From Amoebophrya sp. A120 (lineage: Eukaryota > Sar > Dinophyceae > Syndiniales > Amoebophryaceae): a stretch of 64,000 nucleotides of DNA. Below, in pieces: positions 20,101-31,005 of this stretch. The position numbers were made by a program, and so were the translations under genes. How positions within the stretch are numbered: position 1 is the stretch's first letter; every line of letters begins with the position of its first letter. Below the pieces are notes generated by a model. That model did not search any database, was not told the origin of the DNA, and saw only the letters and a program-made list of their open reading frames with translations. Location of the stretch: the NCBI GenBank assembly GCA_905178155.1, contig CAJINV010000002.1, positions 1,704,922 to 1,768,921 of the forward strand, in the 5' to 3' direction.

Positions 20101-23100
20101 ACTGTCGTTGCCGTAACTCCCCCTCGTTTGCACCTGATTGGGAAAAACGGTGTAAAACCAGTCCGCCGCGGTCGGGCCATTGGCGTAAGCATTTGCGAGC
20201 GCAGCCGCGGTTCTGGATGGCGGCTGAAATTGTTCCGATGCTACTCCGGTGGATGCCCTTGTGCCGAAACCGCCCTGCTGTTGATGCTCAACGCTGTTGG
20301 CAGAACTACCTGCTTTATTGGTCGCCGCGTTGTCAAAAGCTAATGGCAATTGCAGCGCCGATACTTTCCAATCCGTCAGCCTGGCTCTTCTCGGGCCCGA
20401 ATGCGCGTTATTCGGGGATTGCGACTGGCGATTTGACACAGATTCCCGTCTGCTGGATGATTCTCTCGCTGTACTAGAATTACTGTCTTCCTGCCCGCCC
20501 CCGCCCGCTCCTGCGTTTTGTGCGATAGACACGTGGAGGACCGGAGTGGTTTTCTTATTGATAGAACCACCTTGAAGATTTTTCCTCTGTAGTCTTTTCT
20601 TCGACGCTTTCCGTATCCTTGCTATCCTGCCAGTGTTTGACGAAGAGCACGTGCTGGTTTCCATCCTCACGTCCAACCCCCGCGCGGATTGCTTGTCACA
20701 AGTGATTGGATAGGGGATGCTGTGCGGGTTCACTTTTTGTATCAAGTGAAACTGCGCTAGATTCTGCACAGTGTTGTTCGCTGTGTTCAAAGTCCTATCC
20801 AAGAAAAAAGCTGTGGTAGCGTAGGTCTCTTGGAGTGACAGCATGACAAACTTGCTCCGCATGACAGAGCAAGCTTGTCATGCAGAACAAATACGTGAAA
20901 ACGCACCTGAAAAGAGGACTTTGTGGGTGTCTGGCATGACAAGTGTAACTCTTTTGCTCTCTCTGCATGACAGACTTACCCTTACACACTTTTTTTCTTG
21001 CATAGCTCCTGTGTTGCTGCTGCGTCCACTTCGCCACCCAGGGTTTGAGGAGTTCTAGTGATTTTTTGTCCTCATCTTGCGGGTATCAAATGGAAGAATG
21101 TCTGGGTCTGGAAGAGTGATGCTGTTTTTGCATGACACAGAAGGTCTCGCATGGAAGCTCTAGCATCACAGGTTTCGAGAAGCTTCCGCCATGCCGAATC
21201 CGCATGACAAATCCCCCATTTTGGTGACAGAAAGCGGGCAGCTTTTGCTACCTATGCATGAGAGATTTTTCTGTTCTCTGAAATGCGCACCACAAGTTTG
21301 TATTCTTCCAGACCCAGACATTTTTGCAATGCATAGAGGGAGAATCGGGGCTGGCTGCTGCTTCTCGTCGACGATGCCCAAAATGGTCTGCTGCTCCTGT
21401 GTGATTTGGTTTTTCATGCTAAAGTGCGCATTACAAGAAAAGCGACATTAGTCTAAAACTCGCATGACAATAATTCACTGGTGGAAAGTAGCAAGAGCAA
21501 CAAAGAATCAGGTATTGTTCAACATAAAAACTATACCTTCACCAGCATCTGAAAGCCCTGTTTCGACACCGGATTCCTCCACAACAGACTCTCCGGATCC
21601 GCATGACTAAGCGGAAACATTTCCCCGTTAATCACAATCGACTCCTTCAAATAGGGCTGCAAATTCGGCAGCCAGAACGCGTGGTAGCAGACGACATCGG
21701 ATTTGATGACAGACTCTATCAGTTGCGTGCAAGCGGTTCTCACCCTGCTTGAAGGGTGTAGTATCAAGGGCAACACCGGTCGTTGGAAGCTCCAGGTGTT
21801 GGTAAACTGGTCAGAAAATTTCTGATGCAAAACCAGTTTCGCCAACCCGTCCAACGCGGCGATAATCACCCTCTCCTCGTTATCGGAAAGACATTGTTCG
21901 TAACAGGGGTACAGCAACCCTTCTGTGCTTGTTGTCGTCAAAGATGTGTTCGAAATCTCGCAGCAGAATTCACAGAATGATGCCCTGACCTCCCAGTCGT
22001 TTGTGTTCATGAAGGAGATGAGATGAGGAAGTAAGAAGTTGTGCATCCCGGTTCTCCATCAAATGTAAAAATGTCTGGGTCTGGAAGATTGCCAGACTTG
22101 TCATGCATATTTTGCATGGCCACTGATGGCTGTAATGCATGGCCTAGCATCACATATTTCTAGAGGGCTTCCTGATGCCTATTCTGCATGAGAAATGCCC
22201 TCTCCGTGTAGACCAAACTGGACTCCTCTTGCTGGTCATGCAATACAGAGTTTTTTCGAATCCGAAGACAGCATGACAAGTTACAACCTTCCAGACCCAG
22301 ACATTTTTACATTTGATATTCTCCCGAAGTATAACGAGAGTTTCGGCAACGCGTTTAGAATCTGGAGTTTGATTTGCAAGGTCGTGAAGTCGTGCATCAA
22401 ATGCAATCCGCCGTGCTGTTGCTGTTGGGCTGCACTGCTTATGGAGGAGTTTGATTCCGCCTGCTGCAACAAATTCTGCAGTAACAACTGCATCGGATCA
22501 GTGAACAAATCCCGGTTATTGCCAATCTCCGCTACACTCGTTTTCCCATCGTTTTCCAAGCTCATTGCAATATCCAAAAAATACCCCAACTTGTTCGCGA
22601 CCGCTAGAGAGAACGACAAATCGTTCTCGTTCACCGCCAAAGACTGTACCATCCGGCTGATCTGGGGTAGCAGATACTCTTTGAAGGTTTTCGAAATCAA
22701 TCTTCTCAACTGCTCGAAATTTTTTGCTGTGAAGTTGTTGTCTCCATTATTTTGATCAACATTTATCGGCGATAAGGATGTCGCGAAGGCGTGGAGACAA
22801 CTTGCCAGATTGGACAAAACCCTGGTTCTGACATTCGTCGCGTTGTCGGCGAGTAGGTGGTGGAAGGTTGGGAGCAAATGTTCCTCCAATAAGGAAAAGG
22901 AAAGCAGCAATTCCTCTTCGTTTTTCCACTTCTTCAACCGCGAATAGTTCTCGTAGTAGTGGATCAAGAGTAACCCACCCAGCATGTCCGCGCCGATAAT
23001 CTTCAAATTTGGGCTGGAAACCGAGTGGAGTTTCACCTCCAGAGTGGAGATCAAAGTCGGTATCATCTTCAACATGCCGCGGAAAAGCTGGCGCCGGGCC

Positions 23101-26100
23101 TCTGCGTAGTCTTTATTTCCTGCTGCTGTGGAAGTTGGAGCTGTTGTTTGTGTCGTTTGAAACAAATCGTGTAGCTGGATCCCGGTTTGTTGCAAATCCT
23201 CCTGCCCGAACCGGAACATGGATTTGTAGCTTTGCACGAGGTTTGCTAAGTACAGCTGCGAATTCGCAAGGAAGTCGTGCCCAAGCTGGAGGTTGAAAAA
23301 CACGTCTTTGGCCGCGGCTTTTGCGGAAGCGGAGACTGCGCTGTTAGTGTTCCCCTGCTTGTTCATAATCGCATTCGCACCTTGCCCTCCTATCAAGTTG
23401 TTCGCGTTCGCGAAATAGGTGCAGCACTTCAACGCGAGAAAAACCGCATTTTGCAGACTGGCCGCGTCTAACTCCGCGATTGGAGGAGCGCCTCTGCTAT
23501 CGATGAATTCTTTCGGAAAAAGATTGAAAAAATTCTGTCTCAAATAGCACAGCCACAAATCCGGGTGCTGCAGCAACGGGTGTAAACCGACACTCGTGCT
23601 AAACGCGTGCAACCCCGCGACATTGAAATTTTGCTGTAATGGGGAAGAAGCGCTGCAGATTTGCTGTAAACAAGCAAAAGCGGTTGGCCTCTTCCTCGGG
23701 TCTGCTTGTACCATTTGGGCGATCAGGTTTTTGAAGACGTTGTTCGACCCGGTGTCTTGTATCTTCTCCAACCGCGGCTGCAAAATCTCCTCAAAAAACT
23801 GCTTCGGGTTGTTCCGGTACTGCAGTAGCTCCGGTAAATCGACAATCAATTGGCTCCTACCGTCTAGAAACAGGTCCGCTAGCACACACCCAGCGGAGAA
23901 AATGTCCATCGGGGCAAGCGTTTGCTGGAAATGCTGTTGATAGAGATCTTCGTTTTTGTAAATAGACTGTTGCGATGTTGAAGCCGCGTTTTCTTTGCTC
24001 GACGAAGACCCACTTGAAGTTGTGGAAACGAGCGCAAACTCCAAGCCGGAAGAAGTTTTGTTCCTGCTATCTCCCTCAGTTCCGCTCCGCAACCGCTCCG
24101 GCGCTAGGAAAACCCTTCGTTCGTAGTAGAAGGAAGCAGAGGAGAAGTAGAAGGAGAAATCCGCCGGGTTCCTTTCCGTAATAAACACCGGTTTGAATGG
24201 GTAAGCGATGTCGGACAAAATCAACCTCTCCGAACCATTCACGATAAAAACATTTTCCGACTTGATGTCTAGATGTGGAATTCCGCATTTGTGCAGCTGG
24301 TTCACGGCTAACAGCAATTGGAACGCGAGGTAGTGCTTCTCCGCTTGTTTCAAGAACGGCCGGCAGTGCAGCCTGTCGTGAAGCGATTTCTTCCAAAACG
24401 GTCTCAAAAGTAACACGCATTGCTGCTGCGTCGGCTGGACGGATTGGAGCAATTGCTGTTGATCCTGCAACGTCAACTGCCCCATGGCGTTGGTCATAAT
24501 CCCTGTAGGCGTCGTCGCAACTACCTGGTTCGCGGGTGTACCGGTCTGCGTGAAATCCTGGCTGCCGGACCTCTGACTCGCGGTTCTGTCCGGCAAGGTT
24601 TGCCCAGACTGCTGGCTCGCGGCGGAGTCCGCTCTTCTAAGTAAGTGGCTCGCAGTCGCTTGATCGGATATCGTAAAGAAAAATCCCCCTTCCCCATATT
24701 GAAAACGCATCCGTCTGAAAATTTGTGATGCACATTTTTTTTTTTTTTTTTTTCATTGGGCCCCTCATTTTTGCCATGTAAATTCATCACTAAGCTAGGA
24801 GGCCAGTGGGCGTTACTTAGAATGTGAATCAGTTCTACGAATTCACCTGCCTGCCGCAGCAGGTTTCACAGGGCCGACACCTTTCACACAGCTAAGCATT
24901 GCGCGTGTACACCATCTTTTTTTGATTTTTGTTTTCTTACTACCGACGCCCGGCCTTGCAGGGCTCTCGCCCTGTCGTCTCTTGGGCTGTATGCTGCTTG
25001 ACAAGTGGCACTTAAGTTCTTTTTGTACTAGGCTGCTTATATTCTGCCTAATTTGTTTTCATATCTGTTACTCAATATCTTTGCTGCTCTACATCAAATA
25101 CATGTTTATTTGCAGGGGTTGGCGCAGACAAAGATATAGAGTGACGGGTGTAGCGCATAGGATACAAAAAGCGCAGGATGAAAGCAGCTTTTCCTGAACT
25201 TATGTGTAATCATCATGGGCATAAGTATGTCGCTCATTATTTTGGAAAGTTTCAGGCTTTCTGTTTTATGAGATATATGCATTTCACTTTCTTGGAAGTT
25301 AGTTTTTCACTTATGCTGATTGAATTTCTATCACCGTTCCAAATGGTTTCTTCGACTTCTTTGGCACTTCATTTGATCACATGCTTTGCAGCTCTGCATG
25401 ACAAACGCGACGTTCGCGCTGATTGATCTCAGTGCTATCTGTTCTTCATTTTTTCAGGGTATCTCATGCAAAAAGCCTCTATTCGTTTCCAAAATAATTA
25501 TCGTATGCTGAATAGCAGCAACTTTTTTCCGCCGGATTCTTACCTTTGAGCAAGTACTATTCTGCAAGATGCAGAGGCAGAAGAGAAGACGAAATCTGCC
25601 ACGTGGCAGTGAGAGACCTACTGCTACTTGTTGCACCATCTTGATTTGTGAACTCGTATTAACATAGTGCCTTACTTGAATGCGAATCTTGTGCAAGATA
25701 AATGCATGCTTTTACAATAGGCGCACTGTTTGTAAAGGAGACCTACTTAAAGTTATGCACTAGATGAAAAGACTTAAGACCGAGACGTACATCACCTCTA
25801 CACTTCGATGGCAATTCATGCTCTTAGAAAAATATGATCTACGGCTGTGCATACTTTTCCCATCATCTACAATGTAAAACCAAAATAAAAAATCTGCGCG
25901 CTCGTTCTCTTCTGTTTTGGCCTATCTGTCTTTGCTTACCAGTGCTACTAAGTAACTCAGTCTCTTTGTAGTATGCTACTCATTCACTTCTTCTTCAAAT
26001 TAGTCCGAACAATATCACCACCCTTTCCCTGCTTCCTGTTCAGTTTCATTGCGAAATTTTTTTTTTGGATTGATATGAAGGAGCACGCGTTTCTATTTCT

Positions 26101-29100
26101 GGATCTGTAGCCACTTGTAAGCGCCGGAACTCTGCACGGATCTAGTTGGGGGATCTTCTGCCATAGAGGGGAGCAAAAAGTAGATCAGAAGAGTGCGCTT
26201 ATTCTATATTACTACCGAGCGCGCAATTACAATGCTAATCTATCAGGCGCTTGTCACGCAACCGATCTACCAAAAGCATCTCTATTCAAGCAGCGGGGAG
26301 TTACACGATAGGGCATCTAGTGCAGTATAGTATATCAATCTTCGCGGCTCCTTCATCGATCACGATTCATGTCCGCGCGAGGCGGCTCCTGGACCTGTAG
26401 TATTTGTTTAATTCTTGTTTTGTCAGCCTGGCATTACAAATTTGAAAGGATATTCAGAGGATCTCCTACAAAAAACCACAAATGCCGCTTAGTAATGTCA
26501 TGCCGACATATGAACTTGTAAACCATGGAACCAAAAGAGGAAAAGAAGTTACATTATTTCTTTTTTTGTTACTAGAAATAATACCAGTGATGTCCGCGCC
26601 GTTTTTGGCGTAGGTGTCTGTCACGTGTTCGCCGTCGCTACTGCTTGATGTGTCAATTTGTCATGTTAAAATCACAAAGCAAGTCCTGTTTTTGTTTGTT
26701 TTTTAATTTTTTCAATTTTCATTGTGCATCAACATTTACTCCAAGTATTTTCCATCTAGAATTCTTGTCATTACTTTCATACTTCGTGCTGTTTTTTGCA
26801 TTTGGAATACGTTGCCTGACCTCACGTGATTTTTTTGCTTCTTGTCAATGCTAGTTGATATATTTTCAATGACCTCCCCCACCCTTTTCCTGTAGAACTC
26901 GTGCGTCAGGTTTGTTGCTTCATCGATGACAAAGCGAAGTATTTTTTGCGGAGACAATAGCATGCCCTGCGCCATTGATGGAGGCCGACTGGCAAAGCCA
27001 AAGTGCTTGAGGCGGGCCGCCTCAAGCTTTTCGCACTCGAATAGTGCATGGTCCACGCAACAGGGGCACAAGCGGCCGCATAGCTTGCACTTTTGCAGGC
27101 AGGTGCCGCCTTGGTATACAACATCTCCACACGCGAGGTGCGGAGACGGAGCGTAGCCGAGCCATATCCAGAGATACAGCATTTCTGCTTCTTTGTTCGG
27201 GAAGGTTCCGACCGGGGGTCGGAACCTTCCCATTTCGTCCGCGCGCTTTTTCATGTACTCCGGGATGGTATTACATTTTTTAAACTTGTCCTCGAGTATC
27301 CGTTTCACCAGAAGGCGCCGCAAGATGGGCGCCGTCATCCATTTCCGCCATTTGGTAGCAGTTTTTGGCTGCTGGCCATCTGTCCACGCCCGATGGAAGG
27401 CGTTTGTGAGAAAATCTGCGCAATCATTTAGGGCCATCTTTGCGTGGCCTGGTGTCCACCTGTAGTGGAACCAGACCTCCTCGTCCCCATTCGGGCAGAT
27501 ACCTACGCACAGCACTTTTATCATTTCCATGACTTTCATGATCTGGTGGATCATTGGGTTGGAGGAGTCATCATAGCATTCCAGTGCCTGCACGATGCTG
27601 TTAGAGTCAAGAAAAAACCAAAAGCTTCGGATCGTTTTTCTCAAGATGGGCCGTTTTTCAAGGTGTTCATGAATTTCTATCAATTGCTCTAGCAGTCCGA
27701 AACATTCTGCATCAAATGAATCCACTGCGACGTCTTCCAACGAGGATGTCACATAGCACCCTGTGACCAGAATGGGCTCTGGGGTTTCGTCGTCATTTGC
27801 TTCTGCCGTGATCTCCTCCTCACACCGCAAGACAGGCCAGCCAGCGCCAGCGCTGTAGGTGGGGTGGGGGGAGCCGCGCCCCAGCCCGATCGGCTCCCAC
27901 CACCAGCTGGCCCCCGCGCCTACACCTAGGCTTCTCTCCTTGTCCACCAAGCCGTCGGTGGCAGTCACTAGATTTTTTGGCGACTGTCTCAGAATAGAGC
28001 GCGCCATTCTGTTGTGGTCCGCTGCGATGACGTGGCGCGCTATGTTCAGCGCGCCATCCTTCAAGCCCGAAAGCTTCCCCAGGCCGTAATCCTTGCCTAC
28101 CCGGTCCATCGACCGGGCGTCAAGGTTCACCCCCCGCCAGAAGACTTTCCCGATGTGAAGCTTCTTGCGCCTAAAAAAGGAGTGAATGTCCGGGAAAAGC
28201 TTCACGGACAGTGCCTGCACAATTTCCGTCCATTGGAGATGCTTTTTGTCCATTTCATGTAGAAACTTTGCCGGGCAGGTAGCCTCGACGCTATCTAGCA
28301 GCCTCGCTGCCCGCACACTGGGCACTTTGTCTATCGCCCACTGTTTCAGGGCAATTCCCTTGTAGTACAGCATCAAGTTTTCCACCGCCATCAGGGTGCA
28401 GATGTCCGGAATTCCTGCGCACCGGTGCAGGAGTGTATTTGGGATCTGCCTCGGCAGCATGCAAATATTTTTCAAAAATTTTGCTGTGTCCTTTTGCAGC
28501 TGTAGCTTGTTGGACTTCTTGAAGTAGGGAAAAAACGGCACGGAATTACTTAGCACTGCACTGTAGACCAGAGATACGTAGACATCTATTTTTGTGGTGA
28601 CTCTGATGCTTTTCAGTCGGGCGACGCTGTTGTTTTCTTGTGTCATCTTCCGCTTTGTGATTTCGTAGTGGGAACTGAAATCCCAGGTCCCATCATAAAA
28701 GAATCCCAGCGACCTGCTTGCGTCACTGATCTCGACCTTTTTACTAACCCCCACATCATAATAGATCGCTTCGGACTTTGACTCCTCAAAGAAAATGAAG
28801 GACTCTCGTCCCGCCTGGACGAGGTCCTTCTTGAGCTCGCTCACCTTCTGCTGGTCCCCCGTGCCGCACTGGCTGTTGTCGTCACTAAACTGATTCTGCG
28901 CCCCGTCCGCATTGATGGTTTCCATTTTCTGTATCAAAATACAGTTGTGGCAATTGAAGCAGCCGCCCGAGTAGGGCGACCCTTGTGGCATGCCGGGGGA
29001 CAAAGTCCAGTACCTAGTCCCCGTTTTGATTCTTACTTTTCGGTAGGAGAGCCACTGAACCGTGGCACAGACCAGGTCCACTGGCACCCCTAGTTTTTGC

Positions 29101-30182
29101 ATGGACTCAGTCAGCACCTGATGCGAAACAACATCGAACCCCGCCTCGTTGTCGTTTAGCAAAAGGAATTTTCTCAGCCCACTAGCCTCCAGCCCTTCCT
29201 CAGAAAACAGAAACTCGATAATCGAAATAGCCCCAAATTTGTGATGCACATTTGTGACCCCAAATCTTGTCTGTATTGCAAGAAGGCAAGTCCGGAGAGC
29301 CCCCTGCATTTTGCAGGCGGTTTGTGATGCTGTTGGGCTTAGAGCATACGCTTTTGCCATGCTAGGCGCCTACGTCAAAACCTCTCGACCGAGGCTTGAC
29401 ATATGCCTGCAGACCTCTACTGCAAGACAAATCTGATTTGTGTACGGAAATCCAGCATCAGAAACTTCGTTTCGATATGGGGAGGGGGGATTTTTCCTCT
29501 TGATATCGGACGCATTCTGCGAGTTAACATCGCTTCGCTGCACTGCGCCGGACCGCGCGGCAACACTTCCGCCGGGGGTTAAAGACCCACCATGATCCCT
29601 ATTCTGCAGGTTTTCCTGCTTTAGAAGCAAAACACTCGTTCCTGAATCCGACTTCCCAGTCAACTGGGCATTCTCCCCGCCAGGCGTTATCGGCACCTCG
29701 CCCTGCAGATTGTTGTTCGCCGCGGTAGTTCCGAGGGATTGCTGCGCCAATATCCCATCCGCTTGGTTGTAATTCGACACATGCTGGTCTGGGTCGACGA
29801 ACTCAATCCCTTCGTAAGGGACAACATTAGAAACGCAAGCGAAGTTACCATTCAACTTCGAATTGTCCCCGTTGTTTGTCAACTGCTTCCGGATTCTTTT
29901 CAAGATTTTCACGATTTCGGAAAAAACCTTCGGGTCGAGTAAGTCCCGGTGGAAGAAAACCTTACAGATCACTTTCCCATGTTTCGTATGGGTTGACTTC
30001 GCCGTTTTGAACAGCTTGTTGCTCGCGAGCCATTCTTCGTACAGCAGATTGTTGACGATCGGGACATTCGCCGTGTCGGAGAATTTGTTGGCTCCTGCGC
30101 CAGTAGTGGTGGAAAGTGTCGTCTGGGTCGACTGCTGCTCAGATAAATGCCCCTGGACACGGGTGGAAAAGTTGTTGCCCAT
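17135..30182 (-). CDS. VPS15: VPS15 / PIK3R4: regulatory kinase-like subunit of class III PI3-kinase
   Basis: Ten exons, about 2,140 aa: 30182-29506, 24663-22319, 22051 to about 21535, about 21412-21336, 21078 to about 20996, about 20838-19644, 19374-19276, 18991-18335, 18067-18010 and 17858-17135. It starts MGN (an N-myristoylation signal, as in VPS15). The kinase-like domain has FKTAKSTHTKHGKVICKVFF, then at about residues 330-440 HDRL..RPFL, HLDIKSENV (catalytic loop), LSDIAYPFKP (DFG position) and NPADFSFYF...FLAPERL, which follow known VPS15 closely. A HEAT-like helical region follows (HNFLLPHLISFMNTNDWEVR). A WD40 part ends LLATAGRDGLVKLW-C-stop, as in the family. Known role: scaffold of VPS34-Beclin complexes in endosomal traffic and autophagy. 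Seven introners interrupt it, one carrying a LINE. Gln/Ser/Gly-rich insertions make it larger than the roughly 1,350-aa animal protein. The two non-introner splice junctions (near 21.5 and 20.9 kb) are approximate. Confidence 0.9.
17864..18009. mobile_element. Introner C3 (family C, 146 bp)
   Basis: Left TATGAACTGCAAAAGTATCG, right CGATACTTTTGAACAGGATA. Duplication GTGCC / GTTCC with one mismatch (17859-17863, 18010-18014). Excision gives LIPGTNGLLFGGTDAR in VPS15. Confidence 0.9.
18073..18334. mobile_element. Introner A4 (family A, 262 bp)
   Basis: Left TATCAATTGCAAAAATGTCT, right AGACACTTTTGCAATCCCTA. Perfect duplication CATTA at 18068-18072 and 18335-18339. Excision gives KGAANAWNLNLR in VPS15. 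Confidence 0.92.
18997..19275. mobile_element. Introner B2 (family B, 279 bp)
   Basis: Same termini and length as B1 (TATCCTGAGTAAAAATG, and GTTTTTGCTCAGGATA). Perfect duplication CATCG at 18992-18996 and 19276-19280. Excision gives SGTDGQQPFTQ in VPS15. Confidence 0.93.
19380..19643. mobile_element. Introner A5 (family A, 264 bp)
   Basis: Left TATGGATTGCAAAAGTGTCT, right AGACATTTTTACATTTGATA. Perfect duplication AGTCG at 19375-19379 and 19644-19648. Excision gives LAGDSDVVSLHSF in VPS15. Confidence 0.93.
21084..21335. mobile_element. Introner A6 (family A, 252 bp)
   Basis: Left TATCAAATGGAAGAATGTCT, right AGACATTTTTGCAATGCATA. Duplication GCGGG / GAGGG with one mismatch. Excision gives PILPQDEDKKSLE in VPS15. 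Confidence 0.9.
22058..22318. mobile_element. Introner A7 (family A, 261 bp)
   Basis: Left ATCAAATGTAAAAATGTCT (the usual first T is missing), right AGACATTTTTACATTTGATA. Duplication TTCTCC at 22052-22057 and 22319-22324. Excision gives LYFGRTGMHNFLL in VPS15. Confidence 0.92.
24738..29234 (-). mobile_element. 5'-truncated LINE-type retrotransposon, about 4.5 kb
   Basis: On the minus strand it runs from 29234 to a poly-A tail (T run 24735-24753 on plus). It is flanked by the 19-bp duplication AAATTTGTGATGCACATTT at 24719-24737 and 29235-29253, a typical target-primed insertion. The 5' end cuts into the RT fingers just before motif A, so the endonuclease and first RT motifs are missing. About 2 kb of sequence without a supported gene (24754-26735) lies between the ORF stop and the poly-A and is taken as its 3' UTR. 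Confidence 0.92.
26736..29234 (-). CDS. LINE ORF2 fragment: reverse transcriptase, RNase H, zinc knuckle
   Basis: The fragment is 832 residues with no internal stop. RT motif A is GFDVVSH, motif B GMPQGSPYSGG and motif C FSDD (in place of the usual YADD), so the catalytic Asp residues are present. About 400 residues later comes an RNase H domain: TATDG, an acidic helix AECFGLLEQ, LDSNSIVQAL and WTPGHAKMALNDCADFL, giving the D-E-D-D set. A C-terminal zinc motif follows (CKLCGRLCPCCVDHALFEC). Such RT plus RNase H plus zf-RVT order is known from I/Tad/R1-like LINEs; the exact clade is not assigned. The open frame continues upstream another 42 codons to 29360, but those are introner D sequence, not LINE. 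Lacking its 5' part it is probably inactive, although the intact frame implies a recent insertion. Confidence 0.9.
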   Translation of the reverse strand, partial: GAISIIEFLFSEEGLEASGLRKFLLLNDNEAGFDVVSHQVLTESMQKLGVPVDLVCATVQWLSYRKVRIKTGTRYWTLSPGMPQGSPYSGGCFNCHNCILIQKMETINADGAQNQFSDDNSQCGTGDQQKVSELKKDLVQAGRESFIFFEESKSEAIYYDVGVSKKVEISDASRSLGFFYDGTWDFSSHYEITKRKMTQENNSVARLKSIRVTTKIDVYVSLVYSAVLSNSVPFFPYFKKSNKLQLQKDTAKFLKNICMLPRQIPNTLLHRCAGIPDICTLMAVENLMLYYKGIALKQWAIDKVPSVRAARLLDSVEATCPAKFLHEMDKKHLQWTEIVQALSVKLFPDIHSFFRRKKLHIGKVFWRGVNLDARSMDRVGKDYGLGKLSGLKDGALNIARHVIAADHNRMARSILRQSPKNLVTATDGLVDKERSLGVGAGASWWWEPIGLGRGSPHPTYSAGAGWPVLRCEEEITAEANDDETPEPILVTGCYVTSSLEDVAVDSFDAECFGLLEQLIEIHEHLEKRPILRKTIRSFWFFLDSNSIVQALECYDDSSNPMIHQIMKVMEMIKVLCVGICPNGDEEVWFHYRWTPGHAKMALNDCADFLTNAFHRAWTDGQQPKTATKWRKWMTAPILRRLLVKRILEDKFKKCNTIPEYMKKRADEMGRFRPPVGTFPNKEAEMLYLWIWLGYAPSPHLACGDVVYQGGTCLQKCKLCGRLCPCCVDHALFECEKLEAARLKHFGFASRPPSMAQGMLLSPQKILRFVIDEATNLTHEFYRKRVGEVIENISTSIDKKQKNHVRSGNVFQMQKTARSMKVMTRILDGKYLE

Positions 30183-31005
30183 CTTTGCTACTGCAGCTGA
30201 GTAGAAGTTGTCAAGGGGTCATACAGGAGGCGAGGATCATCTTGCTCGTCATTTTGGTTCACGGAGTGTCGTAGTCGCGGGCCTGCGATACCGCCAGTGA
30301 AAAAGATCAATCTTCAAAACATGTGTTGAAATGCGCACCAGAAAGGGACCGAAAAAATGTCGCTGAAAGGGAACAAAAACTACTTCATCGTCATTGCAGA
30401 AGCAAGGCCCAAAAGCGATAGAAATAGTCCGATCCAGATCCATAATATGTTTTGATCGAAAGCAGGCACCAAAATTGCCTCAGGTCGTGGAACACAGGAG
30501 TCGTGAGGAGACTCAAATACGGTTTGCGTCACCTAATCGTAGTTATACTCTTACTTGCGTTTATTTTCTCCTGGAAAAATGAAGTCAGTACAGAAACAGA
30601 TATGCGTTTGTTTCAAGTTAGTAGAAAGCGGGCCAATAAAACCTTTCCTTGTAACAGCCTACTTCTACGATTCTCCTGCGTGACAGTTTAGGTATCTATT
30701 GCGTGTAAAAATTCTTGAAATTTCGTAGCGTATGCGAAGTAGAATTAGAAAACCTCATACAACTGCATGAGGGCAAAAACTTTTGTACTGTACTTCGTGT
30801 GACATTGACCGCCCGTCACCTTCAAAATCTGATAAAGCGAAACACGTACCGAAATTCTACAAATTATAGTCGTCAAACTCAAAGTGGTGGTGGTCTCAAA
30901 CGTACCTTCAAAATAAGTAAAACAAGTTTGCGTGTCAACAACGTCCGCGTAAGACTGCTAAACGAGAGCGTAGTTCTTGCGTCTGCCTGTCGACGACCGA
31001 AAAAA
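30183..31005. other. Intergenic between VPS15 and the kinase-like gene
   Basis: Ordinary to AT-rich composition, no GC island, no terminal-repeat element and no supported ORF. It must hold the 3' end of the kinase-like transcript and the 5' region of VPS15, but no element can be named. Confidence 0.6.

Larger units (their letters stand above)
24669..29505. mobile_element. Introner D3 (family D) split by a LINE insertion
   Basis: Left end TATCGTAAAGAAAAATCCCC at 24669, right end with GGGGAGGGGGGATTTTTCC and TTGATA finishing at 29505. Perfect duplication TCGGA at 24664-24668 and 29506-29510. Removing the LINE and one 19-bp copy leaves 321 bp, matching D4 (322) and D5 (311). Excision of the whole block gives NASDQATASHLL in VPS15. 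Confidence 0.92.

Noticed and set aside
24754-26735. Small ORFs between the RT stop and the poly-A as separate genes
   Set aside because: They are short and without motif, and the interval lies within one insertion bounded by a single target duplication, so it is best read as LINE 3' UTR.
29235-29360. ATG at 29360 as the true start of the reverse transcriptase
   Set aside because: The 42 codons before 29234 belong to introner D3, matching uninterrupted copy D4, and lie outside the LINE target duplication.
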